Source: Gammaproteobacteria bacterium
GTDB lineage: Bacteria > Pseudomonadota > Gammaproteobacteria > DSM-19610
Assembly (NCBI GenBank): GCA_011371465.1
Contig: DRQL01000021.1
Coordinates: forward strand, 1-14,578
DNA length: 14,578 nucleotides
Reading direction: 5' to 3'
Shown: positions 5,444-13,325 of the stretch, one piece after another
Layout: each line of letters starts with the position of its first letter
Position numbering within the stretch: the first letter of the stretch is position 1
Made by a program: the position numbers and the translations under genes
Notes under the pieces: model-generated
What the model was told of the DNA's origin: nothing
Databases searched by the model: none
The model's input: only the letters and a program-made list of their open reading frames with translations

Positions 5444-7152
5444 TAGTCCACCATTCCGCTGAGTCGTATGGTTTCCGACAGGCTGGTAATCCCCTGTCGG
5501 GCATAGTCCAGCGCATTGCGGATCAATGGCCGGTAGCCGTCCTGCCCGAGTGCCGCCCGTTCGAACGCAGCAGGGTCGTTGCGGCGCAGGGCATCCGCAA
5601 GGGTGAAATCGATTTCCAGCAGTTCGTATACGCCGATACGACCGAGGTAACCGGTGTGGTTGCACTGGTTGCAGCCCGCCCCCTCGTAGAACGGCCCGCC
5701 GGTCGACTGTTCACCGTCTACGCTCTGGATCCAGGCCTGTTCGCTGGGTTTGAGATCGTGTTCAGTGCGGCAATTGCTGCAGAGTTTACGGATCAGCCGC
5801 TGTGCCAGGATGGCCTGGGTGGACGCCGCGACCAGGTAGGGTTCCAGTCCCATATCCACCAGGCGCATCGCGGTGCTCACCGCGTCATTGGTGTGCAGGG
5901 TGGAAAGCACCAGGTGGCCGGTCAGGGCAGCGCGCAGTCCGATTTCGCCGGTTTCCCGGTCGCGCATTTCCCCGACCAGGATGATATCCGGGTCGAGGCG
6001 CAGCGCGGTACGCAGTACACGTGCAAAACCCAGGTCGATTTTGTGATTCACCTGCACCTGGTTTACCCGGGCCAGCTGGTACTCGACCGGGTCTTCCACG
6101 GTGATGATTTTTTTCTGTGGCCGGTTCAGTTCGGTGAGCGCTGCGTACAGGGTGGTGGTCTTGCCGCTGCCGGTCGGGCCGGTAACCAGCACCAGGCCAT
6201 GCGGCCGGTGAATGATGCGGCGTACGCGTTGCAGGATGTCTTCGGGCATGCCGAGCTGATCCAGCTTGCGCACGGCGGAGCCATGATCGAGCAGTCGCAT
6301 GACCACCGATTCGCCGGTCTGCGTCGGAATGGTCGCCAGCCGCACGTCGATGTGCTTGTCCAGTACACGCAATGTAAAACGGCCGTCCTGGGGCAGTCGC
6401 TTCTCGGAGATATCCGCTTCGGCCATCAGTTTCAGGCGTGAAACCACCGCCGGAGCGATACGGGTGTCCTCCATGGTGGTCTCGTGGAGTACACCGTCGA
6501 TGCGTCGCCGGATGCGCAGCACGTCTTCATCCGGTTCGATGTGGATGTCGGAGGCATCCGCGCGTACCGCGTCCTCGAACACCGTCTGGATCAGGCGTAC
6601 TACTGGCGCATCACTCTGGTTGCTGCCGGCGGAAAGGCTGCGCAGGTCGAAGGCGTTGTCTACCATGTCCTGGCCGACCTCGTTGGCCAGGTTGCGCAGC
6701 TGGTCAGCGTGCTGGTACAGCCGGTCGATGTTGTGCAGCAGGTCGCTTTCCTTGACACAGGCGATTTGTACCGGGCTTTTCAGAATACGCACCAGCTCGT
6801 CATAGGCAAAGATATCCGTCGGGTCTCCCATGCCCACCAGCAGACCGGTGGGCGTCTGCTTGAGTACCAGTGCGCGGTGACGCCGTGCGTGGGTTTCCGG
6901 CAGGCGGCTGACCAGGTCGGGATCCAGTTCAAAACGCGACAGGTCGACATACGGGATATCGAGTTGTTCGGATAACAGCACCAGCAGTTTGTCTTCGCCG
7001 ACAAAGCCGTTTTCAACCAGTACACGGCCCAGCTTGCGGCCGCTCTTTTTCTGTTCCGCCAGTGCCTGTTGCAGCTGTTTTTCGGAAATCATTTTGTGTT
7101 CGACCAGCAGATCGCCGATGCGAACACGTTTTCTGGGCATGGTAGCGGCCAT
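5443..7152 (-). CDS. mshE: MshE, pilus extension ATPase with c-di-GMP-binding type N-terminal domain
   Basis: A 569-residue GspE/PilB-family ATPase that powers MSHA pilus extension in the cytoplasm. The ATG at 7152 lies one base after the mshN stop. Residues 11-63 form a textbook MshEN domain: two 24-residue motifs (R11-Q34 and K40-Q63) of the type RxGxxLV...I...QL..AL..Q, separated by five residues (KKSGR). In Vibrio cholerae MshE this domain binds c-di-GMP. Further on come Walker A GPTGSGKTT (325-333), the Asp box TVEDPVEYQ (351-359), Walker B DPDIILVGEMRD (387-398), the His box TGHLVLSTLHTND (411-423), and a zinc tetracysteine motif (C458, C461, C494, C497). All catalytic elements are intact. 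Regulation of pilus output by c-di-GMP is inferred from the domain. Confidence 0.95.
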   Translation of the reverse strand: MAATMPRKRVRIGDLLVEHKMISEKQLQQALAEQKKSGRKLGRVLVENGFVGEDKLLVLLSEQLDIPYVDLSRFELDPDLVSRLPETHARRHRALVLKQTPTGLLVGMGDPTDIFAYDELVRILKSPVQIACVKESDLLHNIDRLYQHADQLRNLANEVGQDMVDNAFDLRSLSAGSNQSDAPVVRLIQTVFEDAVRADASDIHIEPDEDVLRIRRRIDGVLHETTMEDTRIAPAVVSRLKLMAEADISEKRLPQDGRFTLRVLDKHIDVRLATIPTQTGESVVMRLLDHGSAVRKLDQLGMPEDILQRVRRIIHRPHGLVLVTGPTGSGKTTTLYAALTELNRPQKKIITVEDPVEYQLARVNQVQVNHKIDLGFARVLRTALRLDPDIILVGEMRDRETGEIGLRAALTGHLVLSTLHTNDAVSTAMRLVDMGLEPYLVAASTQAILAQRLIRKLCSNCRTEHDLKPSEQAWIQSVDGEQSTGGPFYEGAGCNQCNHTGYLGRIGVYELLEIDFTLADALRRNDPAAFERAALGQDGYRPLIRNALDYARQGITSLSETIRLSGMVD

Positions 7153-7153
7153 G

Positions 7154-8182
7154 TCAGTCTCGGTCCTCTGTGTCTGGAGTTTGCCGACCCAGCAGCCGGA
7201 TACGTTGCTGGACATAAATCGCAACCGCATTTTCCAGTGGTAAGGCAGCAGCCCTCCGGTAGGCGCGCAGGGCCTGGCCGGTCAGCTGCTCGTGTTCCAG
7301 CGCGATGGCCAGCCCGGTCCACCACAGGGCGCGTTGTGGTTGCCGGCGCAGGGCAGACCGGTAGGCGCTTATGGATTCCGGGTGACGGTCCAGCCGGTAC
7401 AGCAGGGCTGCGCGCAGGGCCAGCGCCTCGGCATCGGTCGGGTTGTTCTGCATGGTGCGATCCAGCACCTCCAGTGCCGGTTGCGGAGTGCCCTGGTCGG
7501 CCAGCAACTGTGCATACGGTATGGCCAGTTCCAGGCTGTAGGGGTTGTGGGCCAGCCCTTCGGCCAGCAGCTGCCCGGCATCCGCCATGCGCTGGCGGCG
7601 GATCAGCAGGGCCGCGAGCTGGGTACGCGCATCGCTGTGCAGCGGGGCGCTTTGCAGGGTCGCGCGCAGCAGCTGCTCGGCCCGGTCCTGGTGCTGTTCG
7701 GCCAGAGCGAGTTGTGCGCTGGCAAACAGGCGGTCGGCTTTTTGCGCCGGTGTCAGCGTTTTCAGCGCAACAACGTTTCGGACTTTGGAAGCCGGTGCGA
7801 CAGGCGAGGTATCCTCCGTCTCGGTAGTTTGTACGACGGCCTGCGGTTCGGTTGCGCTGTGCGCCGCCGGTTTTTCGGTGGCCGGGACGGGCTTCGCAGG
7901 GGTCGTGCCCAGCGGTGTTTCAGGCGTGACGGAGGGCAGCGCCTGAACCGGTTCCTGTGAGCTGACCACAGGCGGTCTGCCGAACCACCCGCTGGTGGAC
8001 TGGTAACCCAGGGTGACCAGCAACAGGCCAAGCAGGCCCAGGCCGGAGAACACCAGGCGGCTTTGCCGGTATGGCCGGTTCGTGTCGACCAGGCCCATGC
8101 CCTGCAGGGTGGCAAGCCGTGCGCCAAATGCAGGCCCGCGCCGCTGGTCCAGGTCCCGCAACATCTGGTTGATAATACTCAT
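7154..8182 (-). CDS. mshN: MshN, membrane-anchored TPR protein
   Basis: A 342-residue bitopic protein. The ATG at 8182 overlaps the mshM stop as ATGA; the alternative start far upstream lies within mshM. MSIINQMLRDLDQRR is the characteristic opening of MshN proteins. A single membrane segment lies at about 43-60, followed by a Pro/Thr/Ala-rich linker (70-135) and then tetratricopeptide-like helical pairs from about 145 to 330, with motifs such as ALEVLDRTMQNNPTDAEALA and ESISAYRSALRRQPQRALWW. The TPR domain should be periplasmic. Its exact role in MSHA biogenesis is poorly known; scaffolding next to the secretin is a reasonable guess from its pairing with mshM and mshL. Confidence 0.88.
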   Translation of the reverse strand: MSIINQMLRDLDQRRGPAFGARLATLQGMGLVDTNRPYRQSRLVFSGLGLLGLLLVTLGYQSTSGWFGRPPVVSSQEPVQALPSVTPETPLGTTPAKPVPATEKPAAHSATEPQAVVQTTETEDTSPVAPASKVRNVVALKTLTPAQKADRLFASAQLALAEQHQDRAEQLLRATLQSAPLHSDARTQLAALLIRRQRMADAGQLLAEGLAHNPYSLELAIPYAQLLADQGTPQPALEVLDRTMQNNPTDAEALALRAALLYRLDRHPESISAYRSALRRQPQRALWWTGLAIALEHEQLTGQALRAYRRAAALPLENAVAIYVQQRIRLLGRQTPDTEDRD

Positions 8183-9081
8183 GGGCTGAACGCGTACAGC
8201 CAGCCTGCACTGGTCAGTGCCAGCAGTCCGACAAGGCCGGAGAGGAATGCCAGCCGGCGTGGCTTGCGGTGTACGATGTCCTCGGTATCGAGCGCGGCGC
8301 GTCGCAGGTGCACGGGCCTGATTTGTGTGCAGCCGGCTCCATAGGCAGCCATCAGGGATTTGTGGCACAGCAGGTTCACCAGCCGCGGTATGCCGCGGCT
8401 GTCCCGGTGCAATTGTTTCAGTACCCGTGTACCAAATACCGCAGTCCCGCGGTATCCTGCGACCTGCAGACGGTGCTGTACGTATGAGCCGATGCTGCGC
8501 CGGTCAAGCGGGGCCAGTCGGTAGGAAAAAACGATGCGCTGCCTGAGCTGACGCAGCTTGCGCTGCCGGAGGCGCGTGTCCAGCTCGGGCTGTCCGAACA
8601 GCACCACCTGCAGTAATTTGTGTTTTTCGGTTTCCAGGTTGGTCAGGAGGCGCAGTGCTTCCAGCGTTTCATCCGGCATGGCCTGCGCCTCGTCAAGCAA
8701 CAGCACCACCTGTTTTCCTTCCGCACCCAGCGCCAGCAGGCGTTCGGTGATCAGCTGCAGCAGGCGGTGTTGCCCGGTATTGCGTGCATAGCGGATGTCC
8801 AGTTCGTCGGCCAGCGCCATGCGCAGCGCAGTGGGATTCAGGAACGGGTTGGGAACGTAAGCGGTGACATAGTCTTCGTCCAGCAACTTCAGCAGTTGCC
8901 GGCACAGCAGGGTCTTGCCGGTGCCGACTTCACCGGTCACCTTGATAAAACCCTCGCCGCCCTGCAGCGCGACCAGCAATACATGGAGGGCTTCCTGGTG
9001 GCTGCCATGGTTGAAAAAGAAACCGGTATCCGGTGTCAGCGTAAACGGTGGTTCGTGCAGACCAAAATGTTGCAGGTACAC
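8179..9081 (-). CDS. mshM: MshM, ExeA-like AAA ATPase
   Basis: A 300-residue P-loop ATPase of the ExeA/GspA group. The start is a GTG at 9081 with a strong GGGGAGGG six bases upstream. MYLQHFGLHEPPFTLTPD is the standard N-terminus of this family. Walker A is GEVGTGKT (51-57 with its preceding Gly50), Walker B is VVLLLDEAQ (125-133), and the IPRLVNLLC motif (231-239) is the usual sensor-2 region. A hydrophobic segment near 279-296 should anchor the C-terminus in the inner membrane, with almost nothing beyond it; the peptidoglycan-binding domain of ExeA is absent. By analogy with ExeA it may help place or assemble the secretin through the cell wall. It overlaps mshN by four bases. Confidence 0.9.
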   Translation of the reverse strand: MYLQHFGLHEPPFTLTPDTGFFFNHGSHQEALHVLLVALQGGEGFIKVTGEVGTGKTLLCRQLLKLLDEDYVTAYVPNPFLNPTALRMALADELDIRYARNTGQHRLLQLITERLLALGAEGKQVVLLLDEAQAMPDETLEALRLLTNLETEKHKLLQVVLFGQPELDTRLRQRKLRQLRQRIVFSYRLAPLDRRSIGSYVQHRLQVAGYRGTAVFGTRVLKQLHRDSRGIPRLVNLLCHKSLMAAYGAGCTQIRPVHLRRAALDTEDIVHRKPRRLAFLSGLVGLLALTSAGWLYAFSP

Positions 9082-9087
9082 GGCGCG

Positions 9088-9095
9088 CCCTCCCC
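9088..9095 (-). promoter_or_regulatory. Ribosome binding site of mshM
   Basis: Minus-strand GGGGAGGG, six bases before the GTG at 9081, in the 15-base gap after the mshL stop. It supports the GTG start. Confidence 0.6.
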
Positions 9096-9096
9096 T

Positions 9097-10857
9097 TTAT
9101 GGATAATCCGGGTGGCGAAGGTCACGGAACTGCTTCGCGGTCTGCTGGATCTGGCTGGACCAGGCCGCCCGGTTATCGACAATCATGGGGCGCAACAGGA
9201 TGACCAGTTCGGTTTTCTTCGATACCTTGCGGGTATGGCGGAACATATTGCCGACAACAGGCAGGTCACCGAAGAAGGGTGTGGATGCAACATCGTCTGT
9301 TACCAGCTCCTGCATGAGTCCGCCGATCACGATGACCTGCGAGTCACGGGCTCTCACGATGGTGTCGGATTCCCGGATGGTGCTTTTGGCCAGGGGGATG
9401 TTGAAACTGCCGTCCTCGGCGGTGGATATGCCGATGTCCTTGTTGTCCGCCACGACACGGCTGATGGCCGGGTGCACGTGCAGGGTGATGTTGTCGTCTT
9501 CATCGATCTGCGGCGTAACATCCAGCGCGACGCCGGAGAAAAACGGGGTCAGGGTGACATTGGCGGACTGGTTGCCGACACCGGTGGCAATTTCGGTATC
9601 GACATCCAGGTCGGTGACAAAGTATTCATCGGTGCCTACCTTGATGATGGCTTTCTGGTTGTTCACCGTGGAAACCCGCGGACTGGACAGCACCTGTACA
9701 TCGCCCTGGGTCTTGAGCAGTTCGATCAGGGTGTTGAAATCACCGAGATGAGCCTGCAGCGCGAATACACCACCAAAGGCGCCGGCGCCGTTGGTCAACG
9801 ACAGGTTCTTCAGTGGCAGGATGGTGCCGGCCAGTTCGGATGTGCCGTTGTTGAAGATGGTGCCGCCACCGACCTGCCCGATCTTGGTCTGGTAGTTACC
9901 GCCGAAATCGATCAGGGCATTCCAGTTGACGCCGGTCTGGAAATGGTCGTTGAGTTCCACTTCGAGGATCTTGGCCTCGATGATCACCTGGCGTTCCACC
10001 GAGCTTTGCAGGGTATCGAGGAACTCCTGGACATTCAGCAGTTCGCGCGGCATGGCCCGGACCAGTATGGTGCCCGACAGGGGGTTGGTGGTGATCCTGC
10101 GACCATCCTCTTCACCGACGATCAGTTTCAGGGATTCTTTCAGGTCCTCCCAGAAATCCGCATTGGTTCGGGTGGTTACCTGGGCGCCGGAGAAGCTGGC
10201 CCGGTTGTTGTTCCCGTTATTGCCGTAGTTACTGTTGTTGCCATAGTTGCCGCCCGATGCCTGGTTGCTGCCGGTGCCGGTGGTATTGTTGCGGTTACCG
10301 GCCGGCGCCTGGGTAACCTGCCCGGAACTGACCCGCGTGCGGGAGCCGCCCTTGCGCTCGATATCGAGGTAGTCGATGCTGAATACCCGGGAGCGCATGC
10401 GTGCCGGGAACACCTGGTAGACCCCGTGACTGTGCCGGTACTCGTAGCCGTAGACATCACGCACGGTGGACATTACGTCTTCGATGCTTACCCGCTTGAG
10501 ATCCAGTGTCAGGGTGCCGGACACGTCAGGATGCACAACCATGTTGTCTGCAGTGCCATCCACGAGGCTCATGAAGAATTGCCGCGCAGGAACGTCGTTC
10601 ACTGACACGTCGAAGGTCTGTACCCGGGGTTCGGCTCTTCCCAGGGTTGCCGCTGGAGGCGGCAGCAGCGCGCGTTGCACTTCCGGTGGTGGTTTCGCCG
10701 CGTCGGTCTGTGAATCGGAAGCGGTGCTCTCCAGTGCCCTGCCGATGGACGGCATGGTCGGCGACGAGGTCTTTTTTTCCGGCATCAACTGGCAGGCGGC
10801 CAGCAGGAATACGGCAAGAAATACAGGAAAGCGATGGATACAGGGCTTGCGGTTCAC
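9097..10857 (-). CDS. mshL: MshL, outer-membrane secretin lipoprotein
   Basis: A 586-residue secretin. The start is a GTG at 10857 overlapping the mshK stop (GTGA). The signal peptide ends in a lipobox, LLAAC, giving a predicted lipidated Cys22 for delivery to the outer membrane. Residues 80-150 form an N0/STN-like domain (RVQTFDVSVNDVPARQFF), followed by an N1-like domain. Residues 184-220 are an Asn/Gly-rich linker with NYGNN repeats. Secretin core blocks appear as VQVLSSPRVSTVNNQKA (387-403), VTPQIDEDDNITL (447-459) and SQVIVIGGL..(506-514), ending with PFFGDLPVVGNMFR (527-540) and KTELVILLRPMIV (548-560). The protein should form the multimeric gate through which the pilus leaves. Confidence 0.95.
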   Translation of the reverse strand: MNRKPCIHRFPVFLAVFLLAACQLMPEKKTSSPTMPSIGRALESTASDSQTDAAKPPPEVQRALLPPPAATLGRAEPRVQTFDVSVNDVPARQFFMSLVDGTADNMVVHPDVSGTLTLDLKRVSIEDVMSTVRDVYGYEYRHSHGVYQVFPARMRSRVFSIDYLDIERKGGSRTRVSSGQVTQAPAGNRNNTTGTGSNQASGGNYGNNSNYGNNGNNNRASFSGAQVTTRTNADFWEDLKESLKLIVGEEDGRRITTNPLSGTILVRAMPRELLNVQEFLDTLQSSVERQVIIEAKILEVELNDHFQTGVNWNALIDFGGNYQTKIGQVGGGTIFNNGTSELAGTILPLKNLSLTNGAGAFGGVFALQAHLGDFNTLIELLKTQGDVQVLSSPRVSTVNNQKAIIKVGTDEYFVTDLDVDTEIATGVGNQSANVTLTPFFSGVALDVTPQIDEDDNITLHVHPAISRVVADNKDIGISTAEDGSFNIPLAKSTIRESDTIVRARDSQVIVIGGLMQELVTDDVASTPFFGDLPVVGNMFRHTRKVSKKTELVILLRPMIVDNRAAWSSQIQQTAKQFRDLRHPDYP

Positions 10858-11183
10858 GGCTGGACCTTTATGGATTGGGGCAGCAGGCGCAGGGTTAATG
10901 TGCGTCCACCGGAGTTAAGCAACACGTGTGAATCACCGATGCGTACCACGCGGGCGGAACCGATGTGGTCGCCTTCACGGACGCGCGAGCCATTGATGAT
11001 CGCAATACGCCGTCGCGGTGAGGAAAGAATGGATTGCAGCGACCAGTCATTGCCGTTGAGTGGCTGGCCGGTGCCGAAATAGGCGGCGGGATCGGTCGGC
11101 CGGGTCGGATCGTTCAGGGCGTACAGGTCGCCGGACAGCCCGGACCAGAGCGCCATGAGCAGGGCCAGGTGCCGGCTATCCAC
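10854..11183 (-). CDS. mshK: MshK, small periplasmic alignment protein
   Basis: A 109-residue protein starting with GTG at 11183, with GGGAG six bases upstream; it overlaps the end of mshJ by eight bases. The N-terminal 22 or so residues are a short signal peptide or anchor, followed by NDPTRPTDP, the DPTRP motif common to MshK, PilP and GspB-like proteins. The C-terminal half (IAIINGSRVREGDHIGSARVV, then HVLLNSGGRTLTLRL) is a small beta-domain of the GspC/PilP type. By position and fold it probably links the inner-membrane MshI2/MshJ complex to the MshL secretin. The family is short and poorly conserved, so context carries much of the assignment. Confidence 0.82.
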   Translation of the reverse strand: MDSRHLALLMALWSGLSGDLYALNDPTRPTDPAAYFGTGQPLNGNDWSLQSILSSPRRRIAIINGSRVREGDHIGSARVVRIGDSHVLLNSGGRTLTLRLLPQSIKVQP

Positions 11184-11829
11184 TTTGCGCTCCCAGGGTA
11201 TACAGTTGCAGGCGTGTCTCCGCGTGCGGGTACTCCGCCGTCTGGAAGTTCACCTCCTGCCAGAAGAATTTCCACGGCATTGCTTCCAGTTCCTGCAGGT
11301 AACGCAACAGGTCCAGGTAGCCACCTTCTACCACCATTTCAATCTGGTAACGACCCAGTCCGCCGGTGCCGCCCTGCTCGCCGATATCCGCCCCGGACAG
11401 CGGTTCGCTGCTGGCCTGTATGGATTTCAGTGTCAGTCCACGGTGACCGCTCAGCACCTGTTCAAGCATGTCGGCCGCCTGTGCAGGTTCTACCAGTGCA
11501 CCCAGCTGGCCGGTAATGCGCTGGTCCAGCGCTGCCAGCTGTGCGGCCAGTTCGTCGCGGTTTTTCCGGCGTTCAGTCAGCGGATCGTGCTCGGATTTTA
11601 CGTTATACAACGAGGCCTGCTGGCGCGTAGCGCCCAGCCTGGTTTCCAGTTCGGATATGCGCTGGCTGGAAACCTGCTGGGCTTTCAGTATGGGTTGCAG
11701 CGCCAGGGAATCCACCAGCAGGTAGATCACGACGACCGTTGCAGCCAGCAACAGGATGCGTTCGCGCAGTTCCAGGGCATCTATCCGGTCTGCCCAGCGC
11801 TGTAGCGGTGTCGTTAGGTTTAGCGCCAT
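11176..11829 (-). CDS. mshJ: MshJ, PilO-like alignment protein
   Basis: A 217-residue bitopic inner-membrane protein. The ATG at 11829 overlaps the mshI2 stop by ten bases. A short cytoplasmic start (MALNLTTPLQRWADRID) precedes a membrane segment at about 24-40; a coiled-coil-prone stretch rich in Gln, Glu and Arg runs from about 48 to 105, and the C-terminal 100 residues (RYQIEMVVEGGYLDLLRYLQELE, then the PWKFFW turn) match the ferredoxin-like domain of PilO/GspM proteins. It is expected to pair with MshI2 through coiled coils, as PilO does with PilN. The order mshI2-J-K-L is the usual one. Confidence 0.88.
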   Translation of the reverse strand: MALNLTTPLQRWADRIDALELRERILLLAATVVVIYLLVDSLALQPILKAQQVSSQRISELETRLGATRQQASLYNVKSEHDPLTERRKNRDELAAQLAALDQRITGQLGALVEPAQAADMLEQVLSGHRGLTLKSIQASSEPLSGADIGEQGGTGGLGRYQIEMVVEGGYLDLLRYLQELEAMPWKFFWQEVNFQTAEYPHAETRLQLYTLGAQSG

Positions 11830-12425
11830 GCCAGCGTGTCCCTGTGATTGCGTAATACAAACTGGAGTTGCGGCTTGTCCGGGTCGACCCGGGTGATGGA
11901 CAGGGTTTCAAAGGAGGCATCGGACAGGTCGGGGCGTTTTGCCAGCTGTTGTACATAGACCGGTACCAGTTTGGGGTCGAGCGTAATGCCGCGCAGCTCG
12001 ATCTGTCCTGTGCCGCTGATTCTGATGCCTTCCAGCCACAGTCCGGGCATGCGCTGTTCGGCCAGCACACTGAACTGCCCGGCGAACCCGGTGCGATGCT
12101 GCACAGCCAGCTGGTCAAAGCGGCTCAGCAGGTCATTGCGCTGATGAATGTCGGCGCGCAGCTGTTCGATTTCGCGGTCCATTGCCAGGGTGTCCGGTGT
12201 CTGGTAACCGGCTTCCAGTGCATCCACCTGGCCCTGCAGGCGGTTGAGCTGTTGCTGCAGTACGAGCGCAGATTTTTCCATCCCGGAAAGCGTCCAGCGG
12301 GCGTGTGCGAGGATGATCAGCAACAACAGCAGCACGGCAGCGGCGATTTGCGCCAGCGTTGCGGCGGAAAACACCTTGAGCTGTTTTCTGAATACCGGTT
12401 GATACAGGTTGATCTGCTGGTACAT
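11820..12425 (-). CDS. mshI2: MshI2, PilN-like alignment protein
   Basis: A 201-residue bitopic protein of the PilN family. The ATG at 12425 is five bases after the ABC ATPase stop, with no strong Shine-Dalgarno sequence, so translational coupling is likely. The N-terminus MYQQINLYQPVFRKQ carries the INL-type motif by which PilN docks onto PilM, so its partner should be the MshI protein at the left edge of the window. A membrane segment follows at about 21-41, then a Leu/Gln-rich coiled coil (50-105) and a ferredoxin-like domain with GLWLEGIRISGTGQIELRG (128-146). Some annotators would name it pilN. Known loci have mshI1 directly upstream, which is not so here. Confidence 0.85.
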   Translation of the reverse strand: MYQQINLYQPVFRKQLKVFSAATLAQIAAAVLLLLLIILAHARWTLSGMEKSALVLQQQLNRLQGQVDALEAGYQTPDTLAMDREIEQLRADIHQRNDLLSRFDQLAVQHRTGFAGQFSVLAEQRMPGLWLEGIRISGTGQIELRGITLDPKLVPVYVQQLAKRPDLSDASFETLSITRVDPDKPQLQFVLRNHRDTLAWR

Positions 12426-12430
12426 AGGGT

Positions 12431-13177
12431 TTATGCCACGCTTTCCACGGGTGAGGGATTGTCATTGATGGCTTGCAGGTAGGCGCGCTCGAGGTTATCC
12501 GCCGCGAACCTTTGGCAGCACTCCTGCGGGCTGCCGATAAAACGCACTTCGCCCTGGTGCAGGATGGCCAGCCGGTCGCACAGCGACTCGACATCGTTCA
12601 GCAGGTGCGTGGTAAAAAACAGGGTCTGCCCGCCCCGCCGGGCTTCCAGCAGGTAGTCCTTGAACAGCGCACGCGCCTTGGGGTCGAGTCCGCTCATGGG
12701 TTCGTCCAGCACCAGCAGGTCGCGCCGGCTCAGGAAACAGGTCGCCAGGCCCAGTTTCTGCGCCATGCCCTTGGAATAGGTGCGCACCGGCCGTGACAGT
12801 GCCTCCAGGTCTAGGTCGAGGCAGTGGAATACACGTTCGACTTCGCTGCGTGCATAGGAGGTGCTTTGCAGCTTTGCCATGTAGCGGAGAAATTCGCGGC
12901 CGGTCAGGTAATACGGCGGGTTGAAGCGTTCCGGCAGAAAAGCCAGCCGCTGACGCGCCCGGGTCTGCCGGTGCGGAGTGTCAAAAATCCGGATTTCGCC
13001 CTGGTCAACCTGACAAAAATCCAGCAGTGACTTGATCAGCGTGGTTTTTCCGGCGCCATTCATCCCCACCAGGCCGAAGTATTCGCCCGGTTTTACCTCC
13101 AGATTTACGCCTTTTAGTACGTTCCGGCCTTTAAAGCCCTTGTACAGACGATTGATGCAAATAGCATTTTCCTGCAT
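12431..13177 (-). CDS. ABC transporter ATP-binding protein at the head of the MSHA operon
   Basis: A 248-residue ABC-2-type ATPase with all motifs intact: Walker A GMNGAGKT (38-45), signature YSKGM (134-138), Walker B DLLVLDEP (153-160), D-loop SGLDP (162-166) and switch His191. The Q-loop reads FLPERF, Glu replacing Gln, which is common in this subfamily. I chose ATG 13177 because the family begins just before the ICINRLYKGF strand; the Shine-Dalgarno sequence is weak, so the start is less certain than the rest. No permease gene is in the window. It lies five bases before mshI2 and after the pilin terminator, so it is probably the first gene of the msh transcript. The closest known parallel is the PilH ATPase of the Myxococcus xanthus PilGHI pilus-export system. 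Its substrate is unknown, and link to pilus assembly is inferred from position only. Confidence 0.85.
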   Translation of the reverse strand: MQENAICINRLYKGFKGRNVLKGVNLEVKPGEYFGLVGMNGAGKTTLIKSLLDFCQVDQGEIRIFDTPHRQTRARQRLAFLPERFNPPYYLTGREFLRYMAKLQSTSYARSEVERVFHCLDLDLEALSRPVRTYSKGMAQKLGLATCFLSRRDLLVLDEPMSGLDPKARALFKDYLLEARRGGQTLFFTTHLLNDVESLCDRLAILHQGEVRFIGSPQECCQRFAADNLERAYLQAINDNPSPVESVA

Positions 13178-13279
13178 AACACAGAGATAGAAGCAAGAAA
13201 CAGGCCGGGGTGGATGATGGTTGCGCTGACCGCCGTTGCGTTCTCGAAAAGTGATCGAGGCCTTGTTTATTCCGGCCAC
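13178..13279 (-). promoter_or_regulatory. Leader of the ABC ATPase-msh operon, presumed promoter region
   Basis: About 100 non-coding bases lie between the pilin terminator and the ABC ATPase start. Since the terminator should stop most upstream transcription, the promoter of the long msh operon is expected here. I see no clear -35/-10 pair. A small CTCGA/TCGAG hairpin is present near 13240-13260. The call rests on position only. Confidence 0.3.
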
Positions 13280-13307
13280 TAAAAAGCCCGCCGAAGCGGG
13301 CTTTTTA
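13280..13307 (-). terminator. Intrinsic terminator after the upstream prepilin gene
   Basis: A perfect 12-bp inverted repeat, 13280-13291 pairing with 13296-13307 around loop CGAA, with the core GCCCGC/GCGGGC and flanking A and T runs. The minus-strand transcript ends in a U tract. It starts 19 bases after the stop of the prepilin gene at 13326 and separates that gene from the ABC ATPase. Its symmetry would allow action in both directions. Confidence 0.85.
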
Positions 13308-13325
13308 AAGGATCGTTGCGGACGG

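Noticed and set aside
5444..5665. Longer version of MshG starting at 5665
   Set aside because: The extra part overlaps the mshE C-terminus in another frame and has no resemblance to GspF proteins; the GTG at 5443 gives the family-typical N-terminus.
8620..10605. A 661-codon open frame on the plus strand opposite mshM and mshL
   Set aside because: It lies wholly antisense to two well-supported genes. Its protein shows no domain I recognise, and such long antisense frames are common opposite GC-rich genes.
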